Positions 32,795 to 45,420 are shown, numbered from the stretch's first letter. The stretch is 64,000 nt of DNA from Erythroxylum novogranatense (GCA_029891385.1 CM057234.1:26770350-26834349); one strand, 5' to 3'. Numbers and translations: made by a program. The notes: a model not told the origin generated them from the sequence alone.

Positions 32795-33030
32795 ATCAGT
32801 GCAATCAATCTGTCAAAGAATTCGATTCAGCATTCAAGAGTGAAGCACATAGAAGTCAGACATCACTTTCTGAGAGACTATGTTCAGAGGAAGGTGGTGC
32901 GTCTACAGTTCATCGAAACAGAGTATCAGTAGGCAGACATCTTCACAAAACCATTAAGTGAAGAACGGTTTCAGAAGATGAGACGCAATCTCAACATGGT
33001 TATATTAAGTGAACAGTCGAGCTAAAGTAA
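32795..33030 (+). pseudogene. Copia RNase H C-terminal fragment
   Basis: Translation gives NLSKNSIQHSRVKHIEVRHHF-like sequence, then FIETEYQ, ADIFTKPLSEERFQKMRRNL. These are the conserved KHI..R.HF and DIFTKPL motifs at the end of plant Copia pol. The reading contains a stop in EYQ*AD, so it is inactive. It is followed within about 260 bp by the extra ORF at 33284. Confidence 0.85.
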
Positions 33031-33283
33031 CGACAAAACTAACGGCGTCAGAAACAGTGAGGTACAGCGGGTAACTTCTCTCACAAGAAAGTTGTGGAGG
33101 GAAAGTCTGATAATCTCGAGGATTTTAATGACTCTAGAACACACCGGACTATATTGCTACAAGTAGCCTAAAAGCAAAATCATTACGATTATTCTCATCT
33201 CCAGACAGTTCATTTTGCTTTCCCAATTCTCTCAAACATCCAACCCTAAAAAGCTTACCAGAGTCAGTTTTTCGTTCTGAAAC

Positions 33284-35360
33284 AATGGAGACAGCCATGA
33301 TATTCGGAAGACATGTGGATTTCGAGTCATTGAGGAATGATGGTATGGATGTGGAACCAGAGATTGTAAGAGCTGGTTGGAGGAACTTCTTTCGTATGCG
33401 AGAACCAAAGATACACAAATGAGGTTTTCGATTTTTGGAAGAATGCTCAGCTAGTAGACAACACTGTAGTATCATCAGTAGATGGTATATCCGTTGTTGT
33501 GACTAAGGAGTTAATAAAGAAGGTGACCGATTGTCCGTCAGTTGGTAAGACCCTCTCTACCATGGCCGGATGGATGTCCCAAGTCGGTATGAGAGAGGAA
33601 GATGTCAGAAGACAATTATATGGAGCCAATGATCCATGGGAGAGGAAGACCTCTAGTTTGGTTCCGAAGGCGAGGATTCTCCATGCAATTCTGTTTAATT
33701 GCATTTTACCCAGAGCAGGTTCAAGGCATTTGGTGACTACGTTGGATGAACAATGCTTGTTTTACCTGCTAAATCGCAATCCCATCGACTTACCCTTCTT
33801 AATCTTTCACTACATGATTAAGGGGATGAAAGATACAAATAGCTATCCTTACGGTATGTTGCTTACAAGGATTTTTAAGGAATCCGAAGTCCTCCTACAT
33901 CAAGGACATAGAAGGATTGTACCTGTGAACAGTAAGATTGATTCAATCACAATACGGAGAATGAGTCTAAGGACTGTAATCAAAGAAGAAGCCGACTCTT
34001 CAAGGAGAACTAGGACCGAGGGGGAGCATGTTTTGAAGATGACTCCCGCTTCAAGTTCTCGACCTCAAGTGAGTACGAGATCGCCTGCGGATGAATTAAA
34101 AAGAATGATTGGAAGACCGCTAATAAAACAGGCGAGTCCTCGAATCGAAGCAAGTCAATCCCGGAGGAAAGAAGAAGGTGCGCCAAAAAGACAAGGAGAA
34201 AGTCTTTTAAGTGAAATTACAAAGAAGGCAAAGAGATCACCGAGGATTCAGAAGAAGACTGTGTCAACTGCTGGGGAAGTTAGTGGAGAGAAAGAAAACG
34301 TTGATGTTGCTCAAATAGAAAAAGAAACTGAGCAAAGCACAGTTCAGGAAACCCCCATTGCTCAACAGGAGGAACCAGTGGAGCAAAGCCTGGTTCAGGA
34401 GAATCATAGTGAAGCACAACCAGAGGTAACGACATAATCAGACTCGGATAGTGATGAACCTTGTCTGATGGTATACAACTATCAAAAGTTTTAGAGAAAA
34501 CAGAAGCTGAAGATCAGAATGGTGGAAGTTGTTACCAGAAGGAGAACTACTATTGCAGTCTGTAGTCAACCAGTAAAGAAGATAGTGGCTGTGGTACGAC
34601 CTATGTTGATTACTAGTAACACATAGGAATTACTAAAAGAAGATGAAAAGATCTTCTACGATGCTTTGAGGGATGCTGCTACTAAGCCATACCCTTCAAA
34701 ACGTCCCTGCAAACCGTGTACTATTTTTCCGATCACTGAAAACACGAAAATAAAGGTTGCACCAAATATCCAGCCAAGATATCCTCTGGATTTGACTAAG
34801 GGGAAGTCAAAATTATTTCCTGAGGAAGAAGCTGGTGATGATCTGTCCGCAGATCAAATAGCAGAAGAAGTGCGAAAAATTGATGAGGCATGCACTTCTA
34901 CACAGAATAAAGATGAAGCGAGCTGCAGCTATACTGACAAGAAGGAAGATTGTCCAGTGGGGGGAAGAGTAATAACAGAGACATTTATTGACTTCCTTGT
35001 TCAGACAGTTCTGCGTATTAGACCTCTGTCTAATACACTGTCTATTCAAGCAGATGCATTACCCCTGCAAGGAAGACACTTGTCGATCTTTGCTGCCCAT
35101 TTGACTTAGATCTTCACGAAGTTGAAACGCTTATTCATCCACCAATGATTGAGATAAATGAAGAATACATTCCGACCTCAGATGCTTATACTACTTCAAT
35201 CCCATTCACTCCTCCCTCAGCAGATGTTGATCAAGCCTCCTCGTCGATTGACCGACCAGATAAACTCAGCAGATTACATGGTGAAGTCAATGAGATGAAG
35301 GAGACGATGAATGATCTGAAGAAGATGATGATAGAACTGCTAAAGAGACACCATCGTTAA
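33284..35360 (+). pseudogene. Extra ORF downstream of Copia pol, plant-transposon (Transposase_32-like) domain
   Basis: Starting at ATG 33284, a readable protein is broken by a frameshift near 33410, stops at 34435, about 34492 and 34622, and another frameshift near 35110. The longest block (33499-34437) contains ILHAILFNCILPRAGSRH, LVTTLDEQCLFYLLNRNPID, LPFLIFHYMIKGMKD and PYGMLLTRIFKE. This resembles the plant 'putative transposon protein' domain (PF20167-like), then a basic Ser/Arg-rich stretch and Glu/Gln-rich repeats. The last block ends with a coiled coil (LHGEVNEMKETMNDLKKMM). It occupies the position of env-like genes in some Copia elements (RNase H before, polypurine tract and 3' LTR after). 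Function unknown. Confidence 0.7.
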
Positions 35361-35585
35361 TCATTTTTTATTATAACAAATAGGGGGAGAATAAGAGCAG
35401 AAAAGAAGAGAATGAACAAGGGGAGAAGAGAATGAGAAGAAAAGAAGAGGGTTTTCAGAAAAGAAGGTGTGAATGAAGCAGACGAAGAAAGGAAGAAGTC
35501 AAAGAAGAAGTTCTGAAGATAAGTTTTTGTTTTCTTCAAAACTTTGTAATTTTGTTTTCTTTTATATATAATTTGTTATCATCAA

Positions 35586-35597
35586 AAAGGGGGAGAT
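35586..35597 (+). other. Polypurine tract of the Copia element
   Basis: AAAAAGGGGGAGAT lies immediately before the LTR start TGTTAAG, the usual Copia arrangement. Confidence 0.8.
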
Positions 35598-36571
35598 TGT
35601 TAAGTACAAATGACTTAACTTAGATATGATTTTGATGAATAACACAAAGAACAAACGAAAAAGAACACAGACGAAGTCAAGCAGACGCAGACACAAAGCA
35701 GACGTAGACGCAAAGCAAAGCAGACGCAGACACAAAACAGACGCAAAGAAAAGCAGACGTAGACACAAAGCAGACGCAGACGCTAAGCAAAGCAGACGCA
35801 AACATAAAGCAGACGCTAAGCAAAGCAGACGCAGACGCAGACGCAGACGCGAATAGTAAAGCAGACGCAGATTCAAATAGTAAAACAGACGAAGACGCGT
35901 ATAATAGATGCAGAAGAAGAATCAAGAAGCAGACGCAAGAGTCAGTTCGAGTTAGTTACAGAACTCAACTGATTAACCGTTTCTTTAAAGATTCAAGAAA
36001 CAAGAATCAAGAAGCAGTTGGAGATGAAGGCTATAAATACAAGTCGAAGTCGAAGATTGCAAAGTTAGACAACGTGAGAAACAGTGATCGTAAAAGCATT
36101 AAGTGAAAATTTAGCCGAGAGCTATTTTACTGCAACAAGCGTTTAAATACTTTTCTGAGAGAAAGTAGTACAGATAGCCTGCAGAGGCTAAGTGTGAAAG
36201 AATACTGGTTGTAGAAACCTGAAGAGGCTCGCAAAAGAATACTTGTAACGTTGAAGAGATACTGAAATCTCAGAAGAAACTTTGAGGATTGGACGTAGCC
36301 CATGGTTTGGGGTGAACCAGGATAAATCTCTGTGTCAACCACTCTCACTCTCTATCTCTGTTTTAGATTCAAGTTTTATTATTACCTAGTTCGTAAACAA
36401 AGAATTCAAAAGTTTTAATCAATCAGAATTTAACAAAAATTCTATAAAGAATTTTACTTCTGACAAACAGTTTCAAAAGAATCATAAAAAGGGGAATACA
36501 CAATTCAACCCCCCCTTCTCGTGCATTCTAATATCGTTTCTAAGTATTGTATTAACGTGTGATTCACTTCA
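35598..36571 (+). mobile_element. Copia 3' LTR, about 974 bp, most complete copy
   Basis: Begins TGTTAAGTACAAATGACTTAA. It carries a GCAGACGCAGACACAAA minisatellite (35670-35930), then CAACTGATTAACCG, a TATA-like GGCTATAAATAC at about 36029, and ends AATTCAACCCCCCTTCTCG...GTGATTCACTTCA. The same ending at 30430 supports the right border at 36571. No partner 5' LTR in intact context was found. Confidence 0.75.
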
Positions 36572-37440
36572 TAGCTTACTGAACTGAAAGGTTGTTCTTT
36601 GCTGGTTGAAATAGAAGACGTAAGTTTGATTGTTGTTATCTTCTTGCAATGAAGGATGTGATGTATTTAGGTTAAAGAATAAGAAGACAAAAGAAGAGGG
36701 TAGGAATTGTTTGATCAAAGTTAAGAGGAGAAAGGTTTCAAAGTTTAGATATAGAGGTATCAACAGGGCGTCTGGCAGGGAAGATATATAGTTTCGTAAT
36801 AAAAAATTAAAGTTGAAGAGTTCCACTGTATTAAACGAGGGGCAGTACTGCAAGATGATAAAGTGAAACAAAAATGATTTGCCTTGAGATACATTAAAAA
36901 TATTTTACATGTGTAGAGAAAAAGAGGAAACAAGAGTCGAACTAAGAGCGATTGCAAATCGCATGTTTTCCAAGAAGGATTAGTCAATTCGTATACTCCA
37001 AGAAGGATTATGGAATTGGTAACTGAAATTTAATGCGAGTTGGAAATGACATCAAGTGAACTGCTTTAAATAAAGAAGAACAAGAGGAAGTGCGAAGAGA
37101 AAAGTGAGAAGAAACGGAGAAGCAAAGATAAGAGGAAGTGTTGAGAGAAAAATAAGACAAAGCGCGGAGACAACAGTAAGAGGAAGCGCTGGTAACATGA
37201 AGGACGACCAAAGTAAGAAGTTGAAGAGCAGACGATCAACGCATCATTTCGATTTTGCATATTTTTGTATTCAAAGTTAGTTTATGTCAAAACAGGTTTT
37301 TGTTAAATGATGACAAGAGTAAGACGAAGTGAAATTCAGACATTGAAAAGTAGACGAAAGAAGAAAAACAGACGGAAGGTTGAAAAGGAGACGAAAGCAA
37401 AAGCAGACGGTAGCTGAATCGTTAGTCCGTATTACGATGA
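36572..37440. repeat. Mosaic repeat (copies of 28.5-29.4 kb modules)
   Basis: 36580-36900 matches 28500-28760 and 45.9-46.2 kb. 36950-37090 matches 28940-29060. 37330-37410 is CAGACGAAAG minisatellite. No gene. Confidence 0.6.
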
Positions 37441-37561
37441 AGAATGCTGTTATACTGGACAGATAATTTAGTGGAAAGTCTTCAACACCTTGGCGAACAC
37501 CTTGGTTGTTTGTCATTTTTTTGCCAAGGTGTTGAAGACTTTTCACTAGATTATCTGTCAG
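37441..37561. repeat. Inverted pair of a dispersed 45-bp module
   Basis: GATAATTTAGTGGAAAGTCT with CTTCAACACCTTGGC at about 37460-37494 is followed by its near-reverse complement GCCAAGGTGTTGAAGACTTT at about 37527-37560. Single copies occur at 29183 and 29563 (direct) and 32148 (inverted). Confidence 0.8.
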
Positions 37562-37900
37562 GAATGTTTGTAGGCTACTCATCTTCATCTAAGGCTTTTC
37601 GAGTTTACAATCTTATTTCGAAGACAGTTGAGAAAACCATCCATGTCAAGTTTGATGATAGTTCCCAACCCCATAAGGAACAAGACATGGGGAGTGGAAG
37701 CGCTTCAAAGAAATTAGATGATATAATAGAAACTCCATCATCAGGAACTGAGATAGATAAGGTTGAGGATATTCCACAAACCAGTGGATTGAAAAAAGAT
37801 TGGAAGTATAGGAGTTCTCATCCAGAAGAGCTAATTATTGGAGAGACCTCTGAAGGAGGACGAAGCTTGGATTTTATCCATGCAAGAGAAAAACAGACGG
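37555..37900 (+). pseudogene. Copia pol fragment (integrase C-terminus to RT linker)
   Basis: Translation starts GMFVGYSSSSKAFRVYN, the conserved GYS..SKAYR.YN of plant Copia integrase C-termini. VEKTIHVKFDDS follows, then LKKDWKYRSSHPEELIIGET, equivalent to the linker before the reverse transcriptase. The frame then runs directly into LTR minisatellite at about 37890, so RT is missing. Confidence 0.85.
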
Positions 37901-38228
37901 AGTTGAAAAATAGACGAAGTTGAAAAAATAGATGAAGTCAGAAAAACAGACGAAGTTGAAAAGTAGATGAAGTCAGAAAAGCAGACGAAGTATGCGAAGA
38001 GATACAAACACAGACGAAGTTGACAAAACAGACGAAGTTGACAACACAGACGAAGTTAACAACACAGACGAAGTTAACAGCACAAATGAAGTTGACAAAG
38101 CAGACGGAAGCACATGCAAGAATCAGTTTAAGTTAGCTACAGACCTCAACTGAATAACCATTTCTTTCAAGATTCAAGAAGAAAGAATCAAGAAGCAGTT
38201 AGAGACGAAAGTTATAAATACAAGTTGA
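37890..38228 (+). mobile_element. Copia LTR fragment interrupted by the Helitron
   Basis: CAGACGAAGTTGA minisatellite (37895-38115), then the LTR middle with AACTGAATAACC and TATAAATACAAGTTGAAAG. LTR similarity stops near 38228, where the Helitron-side sequence begins. Confidence 0.6.
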
Positions 38229-38472
38229 AAGTTATGAGAATCTGGGTTTTTTCCTATTACGACGAGTATCTGTAGTAGATTGTGCGTCTGATTGTGGCGT
38301 ACATTCGCTGCTGCTGATCGGCTTATCCATTTATGACGGCAAGTGGTATTCAACATCGGAGAATCTTTTTTCGAGACACTGTTTAGCTGATGAAGAAGAT
38401 TCAGGATTTTTTCTGAAAATATCAGAAATCAATATATATTAAGCAAGCGATATAAGGGGAGATGAATTCAAA

Positions 38473-40600
38473 CTAAATGGCACATACAGAAATAATTAAA
38501 GATGATGTTATAGATAAAATCAAGATGAAGTAAGAATAAAAAGCACCTGAGAGGGGTGAAAGTGAAGTCTGTTGTAGTTCATGAGCATCAATTTTCTGGC
38601 AGTAAACAACAGTAAATCGTTGCACCCCATCTGAAGACCGAGTGTTTGCTGGCTTCACGTGGAGAAGAAAGGTATCGCTTTTCAATTGTGCGTACAATTT
38701 CTCCAAGGGGAGATCCATGTTCTTATAACGGAAAACAAAAAATGTCCATTGTCAGTGGAATAAGTAGATGAAGATATTTGGGGCTGATTAAACTAGAAAT
38801 GTAGATGAAAGAACGAAGGGAAAATATAACCTCATTGTAATATTTCATAGCTTCAACGGCGGGTAAGTTTAATAGTTTCTCAGCGAGGTCGCCGAAAATG
38901 GAAGCCGTTATAGTTCCGGTTTCGTCGGTCAAATCCATGTCATATCGGCATCTGTTCAATAAAGTTAGAATAATCAAAAAGGAGGAGCGTGGGCAAAAAA
39001 GTAGTGCAGGTGACATGGAAGTAAAAAAGTGATGTGAAAATTATGGAATGGACACGGAAGGAATAAGCAAGAAATGGAAGATTGCAAATAGAAGGCAGAA
39101 ACCTTGGCTCTGCTGTCTGTTTTCTCTACAGTAATTACAAGTGAAGAGAACTCCAGATGCAGCAGCTGTAGACCGGAAGCATTTGTTGCATGCCATATAC
39201 CAAAATTTTTGCAAAATGTGCTGAAAGAAAATTTTGGCTTCAATCCATGACATCTAAGGAAAAGTCGATAAGAATGTTCAGAGGAAGAAGTTTCAAATTC
39301 AATATCTCACTGGAATATGCAGATGCGATTACCTTGGGGGTAGAATCTAGAGACATGATCTTGGTGATATTCTGGTGAGATCCAGAAGATATACGAGGAT
39401 TATATCTAAAGTAAGATTTTCCACTGACGAGGTTTTTGATGTGGCTGTTATTTCGTTGTGCCCTGTAACATAATAATTATATAGCTGACAAAATAAAGAA
39501 ATTTTAAAATTCGTATATAATTTGTAACAAAATGTTAGAAAGGTTGTACGTAACATAATGGATTACCAATTTTTGAGATCGGCAACTTCTTGTATGGGTG
39601 GGTCAACGAGGATGGCTGAGTCGAACCACGTTGACAATGCAACAGCTAACATTTCAAAATCATTTTCTGAGATAGAATGAAAAGGGATAGAGTAAGATGT
39701 GTTATTATGAGGAAGGAAAAAATACCGTTAAAGAAATTGACTTTGAGCTTTGTGCAAACAATAACTAGATGAGAGTGAAGTGATTCCATAATCTTGTGGC
39801 CCTCGTTCTCAACAAAACAATTCCAAAGCGATAGTATGACTGTTTGTTGCCTAAAAAAAACAAGAGATTACGAGAAGATGTTAAATTTGTTTATCTCTGA
39901 CGCAAAATAGTAACAAAGATACAGAGTGAGAATTACTCTTTATTCATGATAACAAATTTTTGGACAGTTGAAGCTTTTCCGTCTCTCATCACATCTTTTT
40001 TTTGCAACACTTCAACGACGATGACTAAAATATCTATCATGTGTTAAAGATTAATGTAATCACTAACGGAAAATTTTTTGTAAGATTTTATGAACAAATG
40101 TATTAAGCATCTAACCAACAATTTTTTGCTTGTCATCCACATAATCCATAAGACTTTGGAAAGGTGTTAAGTTGAAAATCAGAGGGATGATTGCATCGTC
40201 TTGTGTGACAGGTTCGATGACCGTGCGACTTGTGAGAATCCACTGTATCTTCAAATTTTTAGTTTGATACTGAGGGGGAATTGATTTAACAATTGCATTA
40301 GAAATGATATATTCCTGACACGGCTGTAAGATGTCCCCAATTCTTTAGATATCATTGTTGAATATGATACCCTCAACTTGCTATCCCTGTTAATTATGAA
40401 GGAATTATCGATAGGTAAGTTGATAAAATGTAAAAGGAAGAAAGTGTAATTGATATACCTCTGAATCGCAGAAGACAAACTTTTGTCTTTTAGTCGATGA
40501 ATTAACCGAAGCAACGACCTGTTATTTTTCTTGGACCATCACTTGACAAGACCATGATTACGCTCCAGGGAAAATATTCTTCATCAATAAACGATTATCC
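38473..40600 (-). pseudogene. Helitron RPA70-like single-stranded-DNA-binding protein gene
   Basis: On the minus strand, pieces read in RPA1 order. An OB-fold start (VMVQEK...RQKFVFCDSEG-like) lies near 40560, and IPLIFNLTPFQSLMDYVDD near 40170. The C-terminal zinc-finger OB fold has ACNKCFRSTAA with CNYC (39190-39110) and then CRYDMDLTDETGTITASIFG (about 38950-38890). Several segments are separated by AT-rich spacers with GT/AG-type ends, so it is probably a multi-exon gene. It is thought to protect single-stranded DNA during rolling-circle transposition. Intactness of the spliced frame was not verified. Confidence 0.75.
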
Positions 40601-40726
40601 ATGCTGAAAGAAATTATTGGATGGTCAAGCCAAGACAAATAATTATGTGTATAAAATCGAATTATGTGAACTGAGAAAACAAACAAATAATATACCTCAG
40701 AGGAAGTTTGATGTTTTATAATTTGA

Positions 40727-42500
40727 CTAATTGAAAAATTTCACGGAAAACAATAGTCCTTGTCTTTTTTTCGAAGTCTGAAGATTGAAAAGTTCCAGGA
40801 ATAATAAGAACTTTAATCGATTCAGAGTTCGCGCCCGATGAGCTACATATAACTGTCCGTGTGAGAATACAGGTTGACGGAGATAAATTCCAACATGATC
40901 AAGTGTTTGACCTTGGGATTTGTTTATAGTCATTGCAAAACACAAACGAATTGGAAATTGTGTTCTGATGAAAGGAATTCCATTTTTTCGTTCTCCGAGA
41001 TTGCAAGGAATCTTAGGTATAAAATGATTTTTCCTTTGTGAGGTCCAAAACAATTTCAGCTGAAATTGTATGATCTTTTAGTTGTGCGCATATCAACCTT
41101 GTTCCATTGCATAATCCTTCCGTTGGATTTAAATTTCTCGAAGCATAATTGAGAGCCTTCTTTCAGAAAAGCTTATGAGGAGGTAGGCCTTTAGGTTCAA
41201 AGAATTGAGAAAATCTTGATAATCACTTGATGTCCGCGATCAACCGTCTTGTCAAAACTCACATATGAGTGCAAATCTCTGTTAATTTTGAATCATGATG
41301 TCATTAATTTCATCAACACAACTATTTGTTGGACATAGCACGCATCTGTTTATCATCTGATATGGGTCGGATGAATATAAGCTTAGGTCAGGGAAGACGT
41401 TTTCCAATAACCTAGTGAGGATAATTGTATATTAGGAAAGTATAATCGTAATGGGAAAAAAGGTTAGTATGTCGTTTAATGAAAAAAGAAGTGACCTATT
41501 AACAGATTGATCTTTGTTGTCGTAAGGAATAATGAGTTCATTTGGTAAACATATTTGATCTTTTTCATCCATTGGTTCAACGCCTTCTCCAACCCGCAAT
41601 AAGAAATCACAAAAATTTGGATTTGTGATAGCTCTCATATTTGTCGTTAAACATAATTTAGAGATGTGGCGCCAGAGATGTGAATTTAGAAGACTTGAAT
41701 CAATGAGTTGTTGTTTCGTTGCTTGGTGAATAATTGGCAATGTTTGACGAAAGTCGCCACCAAATACAACAATTTTACCTCCAAAAGGCTGATCAAAGTT
41801 CATTATATCTTGAAGTAAGCTGTGAAATGCTTCGATGGCTTCTCGTTTTGCCATGGAAGCCTCGTCCCATAAAATAAGGCTGGATTCAAATATCAATTTT
41901 GCAACACTGCTCTGTTTGCTCAACTGACAAACTTTTTGCTTTGATAAATCAAGCGGGATTTTAAATCTTGAGTGAGTGTCCTACCGCTTTGGAAGAATTG
42001 ACGCAAGAACGCTCGATGTCGCGATCGCGATTGCAATATGTCCTTATGATCGTAAATTTGCAAGAAGAGCACGATATAAGAAAGTTTTACCTGTTCCCCC
42101 GGGACCATCGATAAAATAACTTGCAGTCGTTGAAGTGAGAACTTAATTCATTGTTAAATCAAATATGTGCTTTTGCTGGCTGTTTAGTTTTGATTGTAAT
42201 AAGAGGTCTTGTTCATCAATCTCTATATTCATCTCACTTTCTACCTCCTTAGTCTGCGTCTGGCGAATCGATCTGAAATTCATGTTCGATTGAAATGATA
42301 ATCGCCTAAGCTTTTTCCCATTTGTTCCAGATTTATTGATATCTTGAAGAGCCAATTTTGTAATATCATCAGATGTATACGTATTAGAGGAAGAATAAGC
42401 ATATAGGTAGTCAGAGCAGAGGTGGCCTGTGAAAGTTTCCCAGAGTTCCCTAGGATTTGCCGGTGAACAATAGAACAAGAGTGTAGCAAATAACAATCGA
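40727..42500 (-). pseudogene. Helitron helicase domain (SF1, Pif1-like)
   Basis: Walker A GPGGTGKT is encoded at 42083-42106. Walker B LILWDEASM and motif III VVFGGDFRQTLP lie in the frame 41923-41432. Motif VI-type [20 protein letters not shown] lies at about 40950-40890. The entry before Walker A (LNSQQKHIFDLTMN) is followed by a stop or frameshift, and a further frameshift separates Walker A from Walker B, so the gene is broken as it stands. Between 41430 and 41053 motif IV-V sequence is poorly preserved. In Helitrons this domain is fused to Rep and unwinds the donor strand. Confidence 0.85.
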
Positions 42501-42879
42501 GGATGTTGGCATTTGAAATATGACAGCCGTCAAGTGTTTGTTGTATGTAAGAGTCGATGCTAGCAATCCTAATTGCGATTGTAACATCCACAAGCAGTTC
42601 ACTTTTCACCATCAACAGTTAACAAGTTGTCAAACGATGTTGGTCCTCTAACATTTGCGAGCAATAATCTCAAGTAATACCTTTCTCCTTCTCTAGGGTC
42701 AACAGTAACTAATCGTCCTATGACTTTTCTTCGCTTTCTTTCTGACCACGTCCTTGTTTTTTGATTCCAAACAAAATGTTGGGGAAATCCGCATCTGACA
42801 TTTCATTTACTGCACCTTTTGATTTGTTGAATTGGTCCTAAAAATTCCGTCGGCATTGTTTTGGAGAAGTCAATATTCC

Positions 42880-44110
42880 TCAATAAATAAGACAAATTAG
42901 CATCTTTGCGAAGAAGCATTGTTGATCCGGAAGGTGAATTTGGAGTATATAGATGGATGGATTAATCTCTGCGGCGGAATTCATATATCGCCATAAAGCT
43001 TGGGGTGAAATCAACGGCCTTCTTGAAATTAGTGATTTCGTCAATATCGGACTGGTTTCTTGGTCGTTGACGCTAAAGTTCACAAGGTCATGGCCCTTAA
43101 ATACATATTTGTATAAATATTTAACAAGCTTCACGATGGAACATATTTCAACATTAATGTGGCAGTCAAGCAACATCAGAAGGTACGGGTTATGAGGAAC
43201 CACCCATCTATTATCAACCTCGTGTCTCGAAATTTTAACTTTTCTTCCATTATCTCTACGTCTATAGCACGGATAACTGTCTTCGCCATGGACAGTGAAA
43301 GGAGTAAAATCCTTGGGTAATGACTTTTGCATACACCATTTCTCACGCAGTGGCACTGTTTGTTCATAAAACCACAAGGACCGTGGATCATATGCTTAAT
43401 GACAAGAGAATATAATCTGGAATTGTGATCGAGGATAGGTATTTCAGGGGATATGATTTGATCATAGGAATCTGGATTCAACAACTTAAATTGTGGTTGA
43501 AGTATTAGAAGCAAGTGAGCATGAGGAATCCACGCTTTGAAATTCAATTACGTAAACAAATGCAGCAACATCTCCGAATATTCCTTTTGATCAACTCATT
43601 TTCGAATTTCAAATTTATACGAACACTCTGGACAATAAATCTGTGCATCTTGTGTTTTTTGTGGAATTTAAGATTCTCTTGTATTTCCTTCCACATAGGG
43701 TTGCAAGTTATAGTGAGAAAAATATCTGGTTTGCCATATTTTTGCACTAGAGCCATTGCATCCAGATAATGCTGTTTCATGTCCCTTAGGCCGCTGATAA
43801 ATGAAGCTGGGAGGACAACTCGCCGGCCAATTGTAGAAGCTTCAGTTTGACCAATATTAACGCTATCTAAAACACCCGGCAAAATTTCTGATCATATTTC
43901 GTTATGTTTTTTCCTATGGAAGTCAAGCCGTGATGTTTCAATCTTTATATAAGAACCAACAACGAATTGTTGTAGTAGTCTTAAGCTGTGGATAAGCATG
44001 GATTCATCATAACTTCTCATTTGAAGTCGATAGCAGTAATACTCTCTGGCAGATACTACGTCATGTTTATAGTTCGCTTCTTGAGTAATTAGTAATAGTA
44101 AGAAAAAAAT
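42880..44110 (-). pseudogene. Helitron Rep (HUH endonuclease) domain
   Basis: The minus-strand exon begins after an acceptor near 44080 (EYYCYRLQMRSYDESMLIHS region). One stop (near 43890) precedes SEILPGVLDSVNIGQTEAST, then GRRVVLPASFISGLRDMKQH and KPDIFLTITCNP. The metal-binding HUH motif appears as IPHAHLLL (about 43520). The tyrosine motif is KYLYKYVFKGHD (about 43110), with both tyrosines. A frame change lies near 43545. Rep nicks and joins DNA during rolling-circle transposition. Key residues survive although the frame does not. Confidence 0.85.
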
Positions 44111-44168
44111 GATAAATTAATTTTGCCCAATTAGACAATATTTGGGAACCAAGGGAATAAGCACACAA

Positions 44169-45420
44169 CTAACCTATGTTTTCGAGAGCAAATAATTCGG
44201 CTGCTTCAGTAAAAGTGCATAAAGGAGCACCGCTTGTTTGATCAGAACCATTGGTGCTGTTTTTTTGTGAATTTAACCGCTTAATGCGAGGATGCCATCC
44301 TGATTCACCCCGTGGAAACAGAAGTGGGTATTGAAGTGGGTCGTAGCATGCATAATAAGATTGAATTTTATAGCTCGGACCTGAGTGACTGTAGACTTGG
44401 ATATGAGGAGATTTATCATGCTGTTCATCATCAATTTCAGTCCATATAGCAACTACTTGTGATGCAGTAGGAAGATTGTAAACGCGCTGATCAAGACCCG
44501 GATAACATCTCAGAACAATTTGGTGATTTTGAAGGGAAGGAATATCTTTAAGACAGCGAAAGAACCTAGCATAAGGGTTATCTTCAAGAATTGTCATAAT
44601 CAACTTCAATGTACTTTCACGAAGTTTATCAGAACTGCTCACCCTTTGTTGTAGTTCTTCATCGGTATCAAAGAAATAAAGTTAGATTCCAGATACTTTA
44701 TTGCTTGTCGGCACTAAACTGTCAAGGAAATGGTAAACTTGTCCTTGAACACGGAATGTATAAACTCCCATTGTGTTTTTGTCGAGTCACGATCATATCG
44801 GCTCCATAGGAAGTGAAAGCTACATTGTTATTGTATGTACGAACATTCTTTCTGAAATGTTCGGATTCTTCGTCGCTATTTAGAAACAAAGACTTTAAAG
44901 CATAAGGCATCTGAGGACCAATAATAGAAATTTGTCTGGACGAGCAACAAAACGATGGAGGTTCAAGGTAAAATCGTTTTGCGTTACAATATTGACAATC
45001 TGGAACAGAAGGGAGCTATTCAGGTTCAACTAGTAAATTCTGCAAGGATGTTAATGTTGAAGGAAATGTGCGATGATTTATCCCTTGAAACATATAAAAA
45101 GGACATTATCATTATGTAGACTAGTTAGGTTGGAAATAGTTTCAATATAGTGAAAAAAAGGTACCTTCATTTATGTGATCAGCATGGATGTCAATACATC
45201 GGTCACGTATTTGATGATAAGAGGGTTCATGAATCGGAAGTTGGCTGGTGGAAGGTTCGATATTAATGAAAGAATCCTTCTGTTGAGGAGTAATTCTTTG
45301 CTGAAGTGTAGATGAAGTGGAAGTTGTGTTTTTTGCAGCTAGATTTTCTCTATATCGTCGCAACAATTCTTGTTTTTTTTTCATTTGGCATTTCAACATA
45401 TTTTTGACGTCTTTTAGCAT
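44169..45420 (-). pseudogene. Helitron N-terminal exons
   Basis: 45420-45142 encodes a Lys-rich start (MLKCQMKKKQELLRRYREN) and ends at a good donor (GAAG|GTACC at about 45157). 44910-44722 contains YNNNVAFTSYGADM, the 'FTSFGA' segment that precedes Rep. 44642-44169 contains NPYARFFRCLKDIP, YNLPTASQVVAIW and YPLLFPRGESGWH and ends at a donor (ATAG|GTTAG). Exon structure is plausible, with at least two introns. A stop after the FTSYGAD exon (about 44690-44660) indicates damage. Confidence 0.75.

Noticed and set aside
38174..38356. 60-codon minus ORF past the RPA region
   Set aside because: Probably 3' non-coding Helitron sequence, with no RPA motif.
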